From: Ananas comosus | Lineage: Eukaryota; Streptophyta; Magnoliopsida; Poales; Bromeliaceae | DNA length: 64,000 nt | Assembly: GCF_001540865.1 (NCBI RefSeq) | Contig: NC_033622.1 | Span: 4,166,321-4,230,320, forward strand | Reading direction: 5' to 3' | Part shown: positions 45,576 to 57,206 of the stretch, in pieces | Layout of the letters: the number at the start of each line of letters is the position of its first letter | Numbering within the stretch: position 1 is the stretch's first letter | Program-made: the position numbers and the translations under genes | The notes under the pieces: generated by a model | Databases searched by the model: none | The model's input: the letters and a program-made list of their open reading frames with translations, nothing else | Told to the model about the DNA's origin: nothing

Positions 45576-47290
45576 CCATCACTTGATGCACAGGGTTGCC
45601 AATAGCAATAAGCGATGATAACCATCGGTGATGCCCAACACCTGTCTCTACGAGACCCTGTCGCTGCCATCCTATAAGGGACCCTAGCGATCGATGTTCC
45701 TAGCAACACCAAACACCTGTCTCATTGAGACCCAGGCGCACCTGTCACCAAATAACCGGACAAGCATAACATTCCAAGGTTTGCATAATAAGTTTAGTTG
45801 CAAACCTTATACGCTATCACAAACCGTGACAATCAAGCCAACAACCAAGCTCAAGCCGCTCATCAACCATGATTCCAAACCTCCCGGCAACAGACCGAGA
45901 CTACTAACCAAACAAACCTTTTAGCTGTGGAAGGCTCAACTATAGAGTTAACGAGCACCCTGACTCGAACCAGAGTCAAAACCAACTGCAGTAACGATAA
46001 ATCAACTGCGCAAAACCTGTCAGGGAATAATCCAAGGCTCGCTACGTGGTCAGAGATGACCATCACTCAAGCTTTCTCACAAGACAATCTCTATAGTTCG
46101 TCTTACAAGAGAAAACACTGATCCAATCCAAAAGTCCCAAACGGGGAAAGGATATTCCGTCCCAACTTTCGACAGTACATTGTCTGCAGCCAATGTACTT
46201 ATCAAAAGAAAAGCGAAATACCTGAAGATCCACTACCAACAACAAGTTGGAAGCACGACACATCGAAGTATCAAGCCATCTGATATCTCTTTACTAAACA
46301 AAAAGTTCACAACCAAAACCGTCGAAACATTGACTTTACAAGTTGACATTCGAAATTAGATCGACCTTGAACCGACTCACTGGGAGTCCTATAGCTTTCA
46401 ACATCCAAAAACTGCTAGCGACACTAAGCCGCGAATCACATAAACTGAGGCTTTAGAAAACGGTTTCTCTAATTGATTTTCGCACCACAACCGAGCTATA
46501 CCCAAAGCTCCAAGAACTCTGACAATACCCTGGGGTATCTCGAGTCAAGATGAATCCTACCACAAACCACAAACTAACCCACAATACACCAATTTAAGTG
46601 CTAGGATAACCGCATACGATGTATGCATCAGTAGACACCTGACAATAAAACTGTGCCCACACAATTCTAGTACACGTCAGTTAGACGTATGAACTAGCTA
46701 AAGGTCAAAAGATCCGCAACAACAATTCTACCAACAAACAAGAAGGAGGGATAGGCATCACAACCTTACCCAAAGAACTGGAAAGGCAACACCAATGTTG
46801 TAGTCGCCTAGACGGCCAGTACCAAAACCTTGGGCTATACCCTAGTAGCCCCACTGACGTCGCGACCGTAACCTACCTTAGTGTCGTCTCCAAAGAGACG
46901 CTCGCAATAGCTCTCATGCCCTAAGTAGGGAGAGTGACCTGGGCACCAGCAACCAAAACAATCGCCTAGGCCGAAAAACATCACCTGGCCCTTCAAGACC
47001 CCACCCGACAGGAGTGGCTACACCTGGGGAACGTCACCCCGCCACTCAATGTCCAAAAAGGCACACCGCCACTAATCCCGACTAAGACACCAACTTGTGC
47101 AAAAACCGTAGCACATACAGAAAATAACCATGCACTTCGAGTTTACCAATCTCGAATGCACACCGGGACTCAAGCCCAAACCCCGCACTCACGTGCCTAT
47201 ACACCGTAGGTCTTCCTATGGGTCAACCTAACTAATGGTTCAGTTTCATTTATTTTTCAAAACAACCTGTGAATGGTGCTGTGCTTATAA
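45576..47290 (-). other. Degraded internal region of the gypsy element primed at 47306
   Basis: It lies downstream, in minus orientation, of the primer-binding site at 47291-47306. No gag or pol motif survives in any frame I read. It may be a non-autonomous internal domain. Two related copies of a CAACACCTGTCTC..GAGACCC-type segment occur at 45630-45662 and 45700-45735. Confidence 0.5.
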
Positions 47291-47306
47291 CCTGTCTCTG
47301 ATACCA
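47291..47306 (-). promoter_or_regulatory. Primer-binding site (minus strand)
   Basis: The minus strand reads TGGTATCAGAGACAGG, starting 8 bp after the LTR end GGGCGTGACA at 47315. It is complementary to initiator Met tRNA and sets the element orientation as minus. Confidence 0.92.
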
Positions 47307-47930
47307 CTTTAATCTGTCACGCCCCGGGATCCTATTTTGGTTTAAAAACAAAGCGGAAGTGCCCAAATTTTTTTTTTGAGAACCTGATCCCCACGGTATG
47401 CAAGATCCGCCACAAATATAGGGAGTCTACTGTTCACGCAGACAGAGTCTCCCCTGTATTTGCACGGCGTCACACAAGTACAAGATACAAGATTTGCCCA
47501 AACAGGATACAACCACACATATGCACATACACATAATCACACATCATTCACAATCACATCTATAACCAGAGTTATTCATAAATACACAACTATTAGTTTA
47601 AACTGTTTCCTACCCGAAAACTCATTTTGAAATACTAAGTCATGAAAACGACAAGAAAACCTTTTAAAACTGTTTCCCACACGAAAACCTTTTTATTTAA
47701 AAACTCGCTACCACGAGAGGTAGAAAACTATTTTCATTCCACAGAAATCCGAATTCCATTATTATATTCATAAAACCAGATGAATTCAAAGTAATAGCAA
47801 CTGAACCAAATAAACTAAGTCGTTTATTTAAAGAATTTAGGTTAGAGAATTAACCAACAACGGGATAGTGGCACTATCAATTGCTAGACTCGCTCCTTGC
47901 GAACCGTCCCACAAGGACACGCGACATCAC

Positions 47931-47972
47931 CTGTAATGGGGGTGGGCGGTGAGAATATGTAAACATGTCTCC
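47931..47972 (-). promoter_or_regulatory. Conserved LTR hairpin plus splice-acceptor-like site (diverged)
   Basis: On the minus strand GAGACATG...CATATTCTC pairs with a small internal loop, inside CTACTGGAAGG...TCTCACCG, followed by CCCACCCCCATTACAG ending at 47931. Confidence 0.4.
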
Positions 47973-48359
47973 CCTTCCAGTAGGTATCGCAAGCCGACGA
48001 GGGCGAGGGATACTCACCAGTCAAGGAGGCTAAACAAAGGTATGGGTAAGAGTAATACAGTAGCAATGATAATAAATGAACATGATGTATAAATGAACAA
48101 CTACTGCTACTGTATGTATGTATCAACCGGATGACAAGTCCAAAAATACCTAATCTGAAACAACCATATTGGTCCACAACACCTCAAGCCTATGCCACTG
48201 CTACTCTACCTGTATATAACCCAGTTCTGACCGCTGGGCTCACGGGCTGGCACATCCAACCCACTTTTCCGAAAAAGAACATTCTCTTGTGGTGGATAAG
48301 ACTGCTGGTGTTCGTGAAATGCGTATGAGTAGTAGCGATCGATGCTGAATACTCAATAG

Positions 48360-48670
48360 CCAACCATCGGCAACTAGCCGACAATCCTGCCCCTCTGGGC
48401 ATACCGACCGTATAGGTCACCAAGTAGTCCAACCGACCAAGTAGGTCACAATACCATATGCAATGAACCGACCAAAAAGGTCACAGATACGGAATACTAC
48501 AACCGACCGACTAGGTCACAAAACATCAGCAACTAGCCGACAATCCAACTCCTCAGGGTATACAGACCGTGTAGGTCATCAAGTAGTCCAACCGACTAAG
48601 TAAATCACCATAACGGATGCAGTAAATCGACCGAATTGGTCACAGATACGAGATACAAGAACCGACCAAC
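48360..48670. repeat. Repeats of 'CCGACCAAGTAGGTCACA' in the LTR
   Basis: ACCGACCRANTAGGTCAC recurs at least six times between 48430 and 48670. A longer unit (CATC.GCAACTAGCCGACAATCC) is duplicated at 48365 and 48525. It is a local tandem expansion. Confidence 0.75.
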
Positions 48671-51242
48671 CAAGTATAGATATCATATGTAGATAGAACT
48701 GCTCCACTCCTACTCATGATACTAGGCATAAAAAACAACCGAGTAGAGTATAACGGAAACAACATGGGTGCAAGGCTCAACACTATATATAGATATATAT
48801 GCAAGATAACAACGAAAGAACAAGGGTAAGAAAATGTCACCGAGCGTGCACCACTGTACTGATTTCGGGTCGAAGTACCCACATGTACAAATGTGGTACT
48901 GGCCTTCCAACTGAGGGGGAAGTCACAACCGGACCTATGAAGGGTCCACCGGGTTAGCGTCCAGCCCACAACACTAATCACTAACTCACAAACCCGACCA
49001 ATAACCCTACGGGAATCGGTTTCCCAAAACCGATTGCCGAACACGTTGGAAGTCCCGAAAATCGCATCGGGACTTCGCCGAGACCCACGTACTGTCCCGG
49101 AACTCGCCGACTCCAGCTACAAGTCACTCGCTGCCACGAAACACATATTTTCATGTGACTTGGCAGTAAAAACATTTTCTCACTTCGAAACGATTATCAT
49201 TGGATAATAGTTCCGATCTGGGTTCCCGGAAGTGTCCAATTTGACACCGGAACCCACCGTCGCTCAGCCGTCGTTTCCGAACTCTCGAAACGACGCGGGT
49301 GACCAGCCAACCAGGCTCAGCAATGACACACATTATCACGAGGCATCGTCGGAAGAATTCCGAACCGAAAATGCGTTTCGTTGGCGGATTTTGCCGAAAA
49401 ACGCACCGAAAATCAACATTTGGTTTTCGAAAAGGCTTGGGGCCTTGGACAACTAGTCCAGAGGTCACCCACTGCCCACACACGCTACCAACAGCGACCA
49501 CAATAGGCACAAATGCGTAAAAACCCTCCCGATTATATAAAATCATATTATTTCATGTGATTTTCTAGGTTTTATGGCCTTACAGCGCAAACCGAGGATC
49601 ACTCAGTGAAACCGAGACACCCACTGACAGGTCTCGGCGTGCCGGAGGCCGTGCTCATACTTCGGAGCACAGCCGGCCAGTGTGGCAAGCGCGCGAGCGA
49701 CGCGAACTTCAGCGAAATCGGGCGCACAGTGCCTAAACTGCATTTATTATGCACACTGGGGCTTTGCTGACCCAAATGGAGGTGAGCACGATGTTCGGCA
49801 CAGATCATAGATCATCGTGCTCGCTTCCGGGGGTGTCGGGGTGTCTCCGGATCGCTGGAAGGTGATCGGAATCCCAAATAGTGCACAGAAAATAGCAACA
49901 ACCTTATAGAAGCAAGATGGAGCACGGGGGTGGCTGACGGCAGCCGAACGGCGGGCGCTCCAGCAGGGGACGGGTGCGGCCGATCAGTGGGGGCGGGGGC
50001 ACGTGCTGTCCGGCGGCTAGAGGCGACCGGTGGCGCGGCGGCAAGGCACGAGGCCGCACAAGTGGCCTCGATTCAAGGAGGCGGCGGCGGCCGGGAAAGC
50101 TCAAGGGCGATGGCGACCGGTCGCCGGAGACCAAGGGGTGGCGGTGCGGCCGACCGTGGGCGGCGACAGCGCGCAGGTTGGAAGATAGCTCGAGCTCGCA
50201 CTGGGTGACCGCAGGGAGCAGGGCGGCGGCCGGCAGCCCATGGGGACGGCGGAGGTGGCGGCGAGCCGAGGGTCACCGGAGGCCTAAGGAGAGCGGCGCG
50301 GCCAATCAAGGGTGGTGGCGGCTCGCGGGCCTCAGGCTTGGCTGAGCTCGGCCCAGGCCGGGTCTGGGTTGGCCGCAAAGAGCCCAGGCAGCACCGGCGA
50401 CACGTGCGGACGGCAGAGGCCGGCGGGGACGCCGTCGGAGGTTGGTCTTGGCCAGAGGGTGGTGTCTCCAAGGGTGCAGGTTGATCCCTGAGATCGGCGG
50501 CCGAGGAGGGTGGCGGTTAGGTGGAGAAGATGGTGGAGGAGAGGCCACCAAGCGTTTTCGGCGGTTGGGGAAGCTTGTCGGCTGCCGGGGTGCACGCACG
50601 GCCAGGGCAGGGACCTGATGAAGATAGCTAGGGCGTAGCTGGGGAACTAGGTCGGCTAGATCTAGGGTTTCGTGCAAAGAAACCCTAGAAGCACTTTATA
50701 TATAATGTGCAATTTGCAAAAAAGTCCCCCCGATGGTAATTAATTTCAGCTGAGTCCCTGCTAGGGAGTGTAACTTGCGCGTACGCACCTCGACGTTCAA
50801 AATCACGCAAAATGATACATAAAATATTGGGTTTCATGCAAAATTTCCGTTTGCCAACCTCGGCCCCTCGGCGAACTTTTCAAGATTTCCAGAGATCCGT
50901 CAGTCGGATTTTCGATTGGATCGCGTCAATGCGTTCAGCACGACTAGGGTATAAAATCTACCGTTTCATTTCATCCAATTCGGTAACTGATTTGCAACAA
51001 AACCAACCCTCTCCAATCTCCAAAAACCACACCTATACATATAAATCCAATAAAACTCTTTTTCTCGAAGACCGTGCATCAGAACCTAAATCCGTTAGTG
51101 CCATTGGGTCCAGAATAGTCGAACCGTCGAAAACGAGCTATTGGATCACTATGAACGAAGTCCAATACGCACCAAAAGCCTTCTCCACTCATTGGCTTTT
51201 CCGAAAAACCGAAGTTACTATTCACTTTATGTGATTAGTACA

Positions 51243-52418
51243 GGTTGCATAACTTCTCCATCCTAACTCGTTTTCTCCTGAAACTTGACGAGTGCTTATA
51301 TAATTACAGTACACCCAAAAATATCGTCAACAGAGGGTTTAGCTACACTGTCAAAATCTCGAATATTACAAATCTGCTCAGACAGGAAGAGCACCATCCT
51401 TTTTTTTTGCCATACACTCAATGGAAATTCATTCAAGCAACAATAGTTGCGAGCAGTAATTCTATTATACACTACCACCACAAAATTGCAACCAACATAT
51501 GCATAAAATCTCAAATATTGAGTCCTGCATCGGTATTTTCCATGGAACAGTAGAATATTTTTTATTATTGCCAACCGGAATCTGGCTTGAAATCCCCAAA
51601 CCGATCATCTTTTTTTTTTTTATAATTGTTGCTTACCACCAGGTCATCCATAGTTTTTCCGCACAAATTGAAACACAAAAAGTAGAAATCAGATAGTCAT
51701 CAAATTTGCCATCTCTTTAACTTAAAAATTACATGTTCCGCCATGATGCACTCCCTGTTCCATTTTTATAATGCTTTAAACAGGGACATGAAGATTCTCT
51801 TTAATCTTGTCTAAGACTATCAAATTAGATATTGACTTATCACCTGTGGATGTCATAAAGATTGAAGACATACCTTGTAACCCGCAAATTTTACCTTCCA
51901 GTATTTATATTTGGCTTAGCTTTACCCAAGACAATATGCCAAAAAAATCTGCATACACTTGCCTACTGAGTAGGCTATCCAAATATTGCAAATCTTATAT
52001 ATAGATGTTAGAAAATTAATGTAGTCTCTGTTCTCAATCCGGCTCTATTTCTGCTCATTTCATTGCCTATGTTTCAGCACTCAACGAATTAAAATTGTCG
52101 TTTTGCAGTTTGACAACAATGAAATTCACAAACACAATTTATGCTCATATTGATTGGCAATGTGTTGCAGCCACCTATCTTGTCCTTTTCCTGTAAGGAA
52201 GAGACTCTGCCTATCTCATTATTCTAGCAGAAGAGGGAGAAAAGAAGAATAATCTGTAGCAAAAAAGTGATATTCTCGAATTCGACGATTAACATGAAGA
52301 ATCCGCAGCAAGATCGCAACTTTGTGACACCCATCACATTATTAATGCAAAAATGGGAAAGAAAAAGAAGAAGACGAAGACGAAGCCATAACGGGAGAAG
52401 AGGAAAGAGGGAGCTCAC
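51243..52418 (-). other. Non-coding AT-rich DNA left of the F-box fragment
   Basis: No exon could be recognised on either strand. If the F-box fragment is part of a larger gene, this would be its intron 1, but no acceptor-linked F-box C-terminal exon is seen. Confidence 0.45.
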
Positions 52419-52676
52419 GGAGAGGTCGATGGACGAGATGGTGGAGAAGGCGAGGGAGACAGAGACGCGGAGGGCTCTGAACATGGGCGCCGCCGAGCAC
52501 AGAGACTCGAGGTCGAGCCTCGTCATTATCTCCACAATTAGGGCTTGCGGAAGCCGCTCCACCAGCTCACCTCCTCCTCCTCTTCCGCCGCCGCCGCGGC
52601 GCTCGTGCGTTGTGGGCCCTACCGAAGCCCCAATCACGGAGAGGGCTGCCGTGCTACTTTTGTTTCCACAATTCAA
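52419..52676 (-). pseudogene. F-box protein first-exon fragment (no start codon)
   Basis: Minus-strand reading includes LVERLPQALIVEIMTRLDLE followed by SLCSAAPMFRALRVSVSLAF and SSIDLS. This is an F-box: LPxALxxEIxxRLDLESLCSxxxxxRxLR is the pattern of plant F-box/LRR-type proteins, which recruit targets to SCF ubiquitin ligases by binding SKP1. It ends in a good splice donor, CTCTCC|GTGAGC (52419/52418). Upstream the frame hits TAG without an ATG, so the start has been lost, lies in another exon, or the piece is a captured fragment. The usual Cys-Val-Ser after SLCS is replaced by Ala-Pro-Met. No LRR exons are found to the left. The homology is recognised by eye only. Confidence 0.65.
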
Positions 52677-53561
52677 AGGTAGCTAGCAAATAGGGTGAGG
52701 AGGGAGGGGGCGGGGAGGAGGAGGAGGATGGAGGAGTTGCGGTTATGTGGGGTGAGAGAGTGAAGGAGGCATGCGGAAAAAAAAAAATTGAGGGTACTGG
52801 CAGCATAGGAGAGGGGTATGGAGGGGAATACCGGGGGGGTCAGCATGGAAGAGGGGTATGGAGGGGGGTACACGGGAAGGAGAGGTAGGTGACACTACCA
52901 TGTAGGTGGAGGGTAATGGAGGAGAATCGGGCACCGCACAACTCGCGCCGGCTCGCGCTGCGCTGTGCCACGCCCCGCACGCCGCCGCCCGCACGCCCGC
53001 GCCCGAGCCCGCCCCTCGCGGCCGCGGCCCGCGCCCAGCCGCCCGGGCCGCCCCGCGCACCCCCGTCCGTGCCGCCCACTCTGCGTTGTGGACCACCGCC
53101 GCTCGCGCTCGCTCCAGCTGAACAGATAGCTTGCATAACAAATAAGCCAATGATGTTTTGGCGCGGGACGTATGAAAATCAAAAGCCGCCGGAAATCTCC
53201 TCTACTCACGATCAACGATGAACCAAGACACCCAGAGAGAAGAGAGGGGGCGCCATAGCGCGCATGCATTCTGCGGATGCGCAGGAAGGCGAGAGGACGA
53301 AGGGAGAGCGAGGGCGTGGGAACGTCGCGACCGTAGCAGAAAAACGGTCGCTGCCGTTCTCGAGGGACGGCGACCACCGCAGCAAAAGGCAGAGAAGGTA
53401 CGGAGAAAAGTCAGAGCAAACCACTACGATGAAGACTAAAAGAGTAAAAATTGGGGTTGGGGTTGGGGAGCCGAAGTGGGGGGTGGCGCCGTGCCGTACC
53501 TGGATTGCGTATACCACAAACCGCGGGGAGGGCTCCGTTAAGGTTGCCCTTTCATAAGCTT
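52677..53561. other. GC-rich non-coding block, repeats of GGTATGGAGGGG
   Basis: GGGTATGGAGGGG occurs twice (52815, 52855) with AGCATAGGAGAG / AGCATGGAAGAG just before each. GC-rich DNA at 52920-53110 gives open frames on both strands, with Ala/Gly/Arg/Pro-rich translations and no domain. Confidence 0.5.
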
Positions 53562-53592
53562 ACTAGTTTAGGGGCCCGTGCGATGCGGCGGG
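53562..53592 (-). mobile_element. Helitron-like 3' terminus (minus strand)
   Basis: On the minus strand an imperfect GC-rich hairpin (CCCGCCGCATCGCACGGG) precedes CCCTAAACTAG and T (53562). The body would extend right. A similar but decayed hairpin (GTGCTATGCAACGGG) is at 54166-54180. Confidence 0.5.
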
Positions 53593-55280
53593 AAGAAAAT
53601 AGAATAGTAAATTATTATAACTATTAATATATATTTTTTTTCTAAAGAATGATGTTAAAATATATTGTTTTCTTAAAATATTTAAATCTAATAAGTAAAA
53701 TAAATAAATCAATAAGACTTTATCAAAAGTACAAAAAATAAGACTAATCAAAAGGCATTCGAAATCAAAATAAATTTTTTTTACATTATAAAATAATTCA
53801 ACTATCAATTATTATATTATTTTATAAATTAATTTATAAGAAATTGCTTGGGAAGTAAAGTGAAAAATATGCAAAGTTGATGGATTAGAGACCAAAATAA
53901 AAAAGAGTGAAAAAATTAGGGCCCAATATACAATTAATTTTTTAAAAATTGATGTAGTCCCCACTAAATAAATTAGTGTATGAGAGAGTGAGAGAGAGTG
54001 TATGAGAGAGAGAGAGAGTGAGAGAGTGTATGAGAGAGAGAGTGATAGAGAATAAATTAAAAAAAAAATGGGCCCCACAAGATCCCCCTAACTGGGGAGG
54101 GCTTTTCTATGATTGTCCTTTCATAAGTCTATATTGATTGATTGATTGATTGATTAAGGAATCTGTGCTATGCAACGGGTTCTTTTACTTTCTTACAAAT
54201 AATTAATAAATAATAAATTATTTTTATTTATAAAGTAAATAACAATATATTTCACTCTATTAAATAAAGAAAATTTAGAGCTATTTTCCATCACAAAGTA
54301 ATACGTGTTTACTATATATTTTTGATGGGCCTGTATTTATTACAACTTAAAACCCCCCAAAATAAATTTCTATAAATAAAACAAAATCAATATACGTAAA
54401 TCCATATTTTTAAAAAATTTTCTATATTTAGCGATCAGTCAACACACTACTGCTGATAAAGTTAAAACAACATATTCAATTACTATCCAGAGTTTTTAAT
54501 TAAACCTGTGAAAAAAAGTTGTCCTACAGAAATAAAAAGAACACCGCGAAAGCCTCCAATTATGCGAAAGCTCCAGAAGAAAAATAAAAGTATACATATT
54601 TGCTAAATCAAAACAATTTATTAAAATCTAAAAGGAAAAAAATTCGTGACTAATAAAATTAGGCAGCGAAAGATTTTAGTAGATTATAAGCGCATAAACG
54701 AAACAAAAGTAAATAGTAAGATTGCAAATGTATAAGCAAAAGTAGAAGAGCTGAAAGGCAGTAGAAAGTAAACAGTAATAGTCTGAAGGATAAAAAAAAA
54801 AAAAACAAAAAATAATGCAAATATATGCATACGATATATAGTTCGAGTACCAAAAGTAAGATTTTAATAGATACAGAATAGCAAAGTTTATGATTCCTTA
54901 TGAATAAAAAAGGAAACTAAAATGAAAAATGATGTCCAAGCCTGTAATCATGAAAAAGCTGCGCAGAAATAGAGGGGGAAAAGTGGATCAGGATATAAAA
55001 ATAGAATGTTGTACACCGGCTTCGGCAACTGAGTAGTAATACAACAAACAGAATGAAACCAATATATAGTAGCAAACACCAATAAGCAAAGTCAAATAAC
55101 AGGACATCAAAATAAATAAATAAATGACAAAAACCATACACCAAATTAATCCAAAATCAAGTAAAATACCCGTTGAAAAAGAAAAGGTTTTTTGTTTGGC
55201 TTAGGCTTGCTAATGTACTTGGGAAATAAAGGCAGCAAAAGGATGCTCGCTTAGCAAGCCAGCCAAGCATTGCTAATCAT
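53593..55280. other. AT-rich non-coding DNA, possible Helitron body
   Basis: It includes a (GA)n/GTGAGA-rich run (53980-54050) and a (TTGA)n run (54133-54155). No exon is recognised; the remaining frames are AT-rich and short. Confidence 0.5.
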
Positions 55281-55289
55281 AGATACTAA

Positions 55290-55745
55290 GGGCTTGTTTG
55301 GTTCATCCATTTTGGATATGGAATGAGAATCGGTTTGATCAAATCCGGTTAATTTTGTTTGGTTCGCATGAATCGGTTTGGGATTCCTATTCCGGACTGG
55401 AATGGGAATGGTCCATTAGCCTTCAACTTGATTCCGGTCTTCTAGCCCGGATTGAGATTTCATTCCGGAAGCCCGCTAAGTTCTCGAAGCCCATGTGACC
55501 ATCTCACCCTCCTTCTCTTCACCCCTTTCTCATTAAAAAAAAAAAAAAACCAATCCTCTCTAAAACCCTATCCCTAACCCACATCAATAAAAATTTTTAA
55601 AAATAAATTTGATATTTTTTTGGAAAACTTATTAGAGAATAGTACTATATTTTTCATAAATTTTAAATAATATAAATTTATATTTAAGAGTAAAATTAGT
55701 ATTATAGTATCCTATAATTTTTTTAGTTTATACGAACCAAACAAT
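55290..55745. mobile_element. PIF/Harbinger-like MITE (tentative)
   Basis: The left end GGGCTTGTTTGGTTCA and the right end CGAACCAAACAAT form an inverted TTTGGTTCG-type pair, as in the 21339 and 27485 elements. The target duplication is not clear. Confidence 0.5.
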
Positions 55746-56172
55746 AAAATGTGAATATGTTTGAAATATGTTTCTACAGCTTCTTTACACCTTCTTTTGT
55801 TGATCCTTTGTCAAAAATGAGCTATTAACTCACCTAAACAATTGGGCAGCTAAATCTTTCCAAATTACTTCCACAAGTTTCTCAAAGATAGCCAATGCTA
55901 ACATTACGACCCAAACATGTTTCGATCCTGAATATGCCTTTGCACAAAGAAGAAACAGACCTAATTAAGATACTATGAATGTACATTACAAGGAGATGCA
56001 GTTGAAGAACACATTATATTCACGAAACCAATATGACATACTAATCTGCAGATAAGCGGGTATAACCACTGATTAAGCGGGAATAAGCTCACCAGAAACC
56101 AGTCTATAGATAAATAGTTGGGTACCTAGTTAGCCTTTTTTTTTTTTTTTCCTATGGTTGGATCTCCAAATC

Positions 56173-56738
56173 CTATTTGTTTCCTGTTGTTTCTCCCTGG
56201 CCATTGGCATCATCCTGCAGAAGCAGATCAATAAGAATGTAAATACAACAAGCTAACTAATACAGCTAAAAAGAACCATTTATGCACCAATAATCATTGA
56301 GCATCTTCTATTAAGTTACGAACCGTTACAGAGTTTGACATCTGATCTCTTATGAAGTACGTGGACTTCAGCATTGTATCAAGAGTGTCTTTTGCTAATT
56401 GAAACTTGACCGCTCTTTCTCCGGACAAAGATTGCGTATCACCTTGAAGCTGCTCAAAGTCAACAAAATAAAATTTGAATGATGAAGCATCAATCCATTC
56501 TATTCAGAAAAGATTTGAAACAATACTACATGTATCTGTGTACCATATAATAATGAAAATTTACATTTTACACACAATAAGATGATTATAGGGTGGTGGA
56601 AATTTGGTCCTTTATCCGTAACCATGTGAGATTACAAAATCAATCGACTACCTTCAGACCAACAATAGCCGCACGCTCGGATGAATCTTGGTTTCCCTTC
56701 ATATCCCACGTCATCGCCTTCAAGCGAGGTAAAGAAAC
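56173..56738 (-). CDS. COMM-domain-containing protein, last three exons (partial)
   Basis: Three minus-strand exons, 56738-56652, 56449-56324 and 56214-56173, join in phase 0 with GT-AG introns of 202 and 109 bp. They encode 84 residues and a TAG stop. The peptide starts VSLPRLKAMTWDMKG, continues LKLQGDTQSLSGERAVKFQL, then ends with LDTMLKSTYFIRDQMSN and a polar tail DDANGQGETTGNK. The pattern (LxRLxxMxW, then a hydrophobic LQ strand and KFQLxxxTLxxML) fits a C-terminal COMM domain. COMMD proteins form hetero-oligomers in the Commander endosomal recycling complex. Which paralog this is cannot be told. The 5' exons are not in the window: 97 bp upstream of the first visible exon an LTR element starts at 56835, then repeats run to the window end. 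Either the gene has a repeat-filled intron or it is truncated. Confidence 0.72.
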
Positions 56739-56834
56739 CTGGAAAAAGAAAAGGTGAATGAGAATGACAAGCTGCGGAGGGCTTTTTCTCCCCACTTTTA
56801 TACTCAAAAAAAGAATGAGAATAGCAAGCTGCAA

Positions 56835-56988
56835 TGTAACACCCCCAATAGTCCCACATCGGATGGGATACTGATTCCGATCAGTTTATATGAGGCCTAC
56901 ACGCTAGTAATAATAACTGGGCTTAAGCATTTTGGGTCAGTGGTTTGGGCCCAACAAGTTATTGTTGCTAGCGGGTCGGTTCGTTGCA
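56835..56988 (+). mobile_element. Short LTR (154 bp), TRIM-like, in or beside the COMM-domain gene
   Basis: It starts TGTAACACCCCCAATAG and ends CGTTGCA. A primer-binding site follows after AT. The very short LTR is typical of terminal-repeat retrotransposons in miniature. A matching right-hand LTR was not found before the window end. Confidence 0.65.
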
Positions 56989-56990
56989 AT

Positions 56991-57003
56991 TGGTATCAGA
57001 GCC
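56991..57003 (+). promoter_or_regulatory. Primer-binding site of the TRIM-like element
   Basis: TGGTATCAGAGCC, complementary to initiator Met tRNA, lies 2 bp after the short LTR. Confidence 0.85.
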
Positions 57004-57183
57004 GAATACCAGCCGGAAGTTTAAGAACTAAGTGCTATGCGGGACAAAGTGCTACACCAATGGGTTTGGTGGGAGCCACCTCTTGAACCCTTTTGAAGCA
57101 TAAAAAAAAAAAGAGAAAGGAAAAAAAAAAAAGAAAAAAAAGGGGAGAGAAAGAAATAAAAAATAGAAATAGTTTATGAGATT

Positions 57184-57206
57184 ATCCATGCACCAGGTGC
57201 ATGGAT
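57184..57206. repeat. Perfect 11-bp palindrome with one-base loop
   Basis: ATCCATGCACC and GGTGCATGGAT are exact inverted complements around a single A. The CATGCACC core recurs in the tandem units just downstream. Confidence 0.85.

Larger units (their letters stand above)
47315..51242 (-). mobile_element. 5' LTR of a third long-LTR gypsy family (about 3.9 kb)
   Basis: Its 3' boundary is exact (GGGCGTGACA next to a primer-binding site). The 5' boundary is inferred from TGTACTAATCAC at 51242. A TATA-like TTATATATAAAG (minus) at about 50705-50694 is followed by the AAACCCTAGATCTAGCC leader, so U3 must extend right of 50.7 kb. Another possible LTR start, TGTAAGGCC at 49586, is disfavoured by this TATA position. 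The GC-rich ORFs at 49.9-50.6 kb are low-complexity, not genes. Confidence 0.7.

Noticed and set aside
49586..49586. LTR start TGTAAGGCC (minus) as the 5' boundary of the third gypsy LTR
   Set aside because: A TATA-like box and leader-like sequence at about 50.7 kb require U3 to extend further right.
49930..50677. GC-rich ORFs on both strands (up to 132 codons)
   Set aside because: They lie inside a long LTR between its TATA box and its 3' end and have low-complexity translations.
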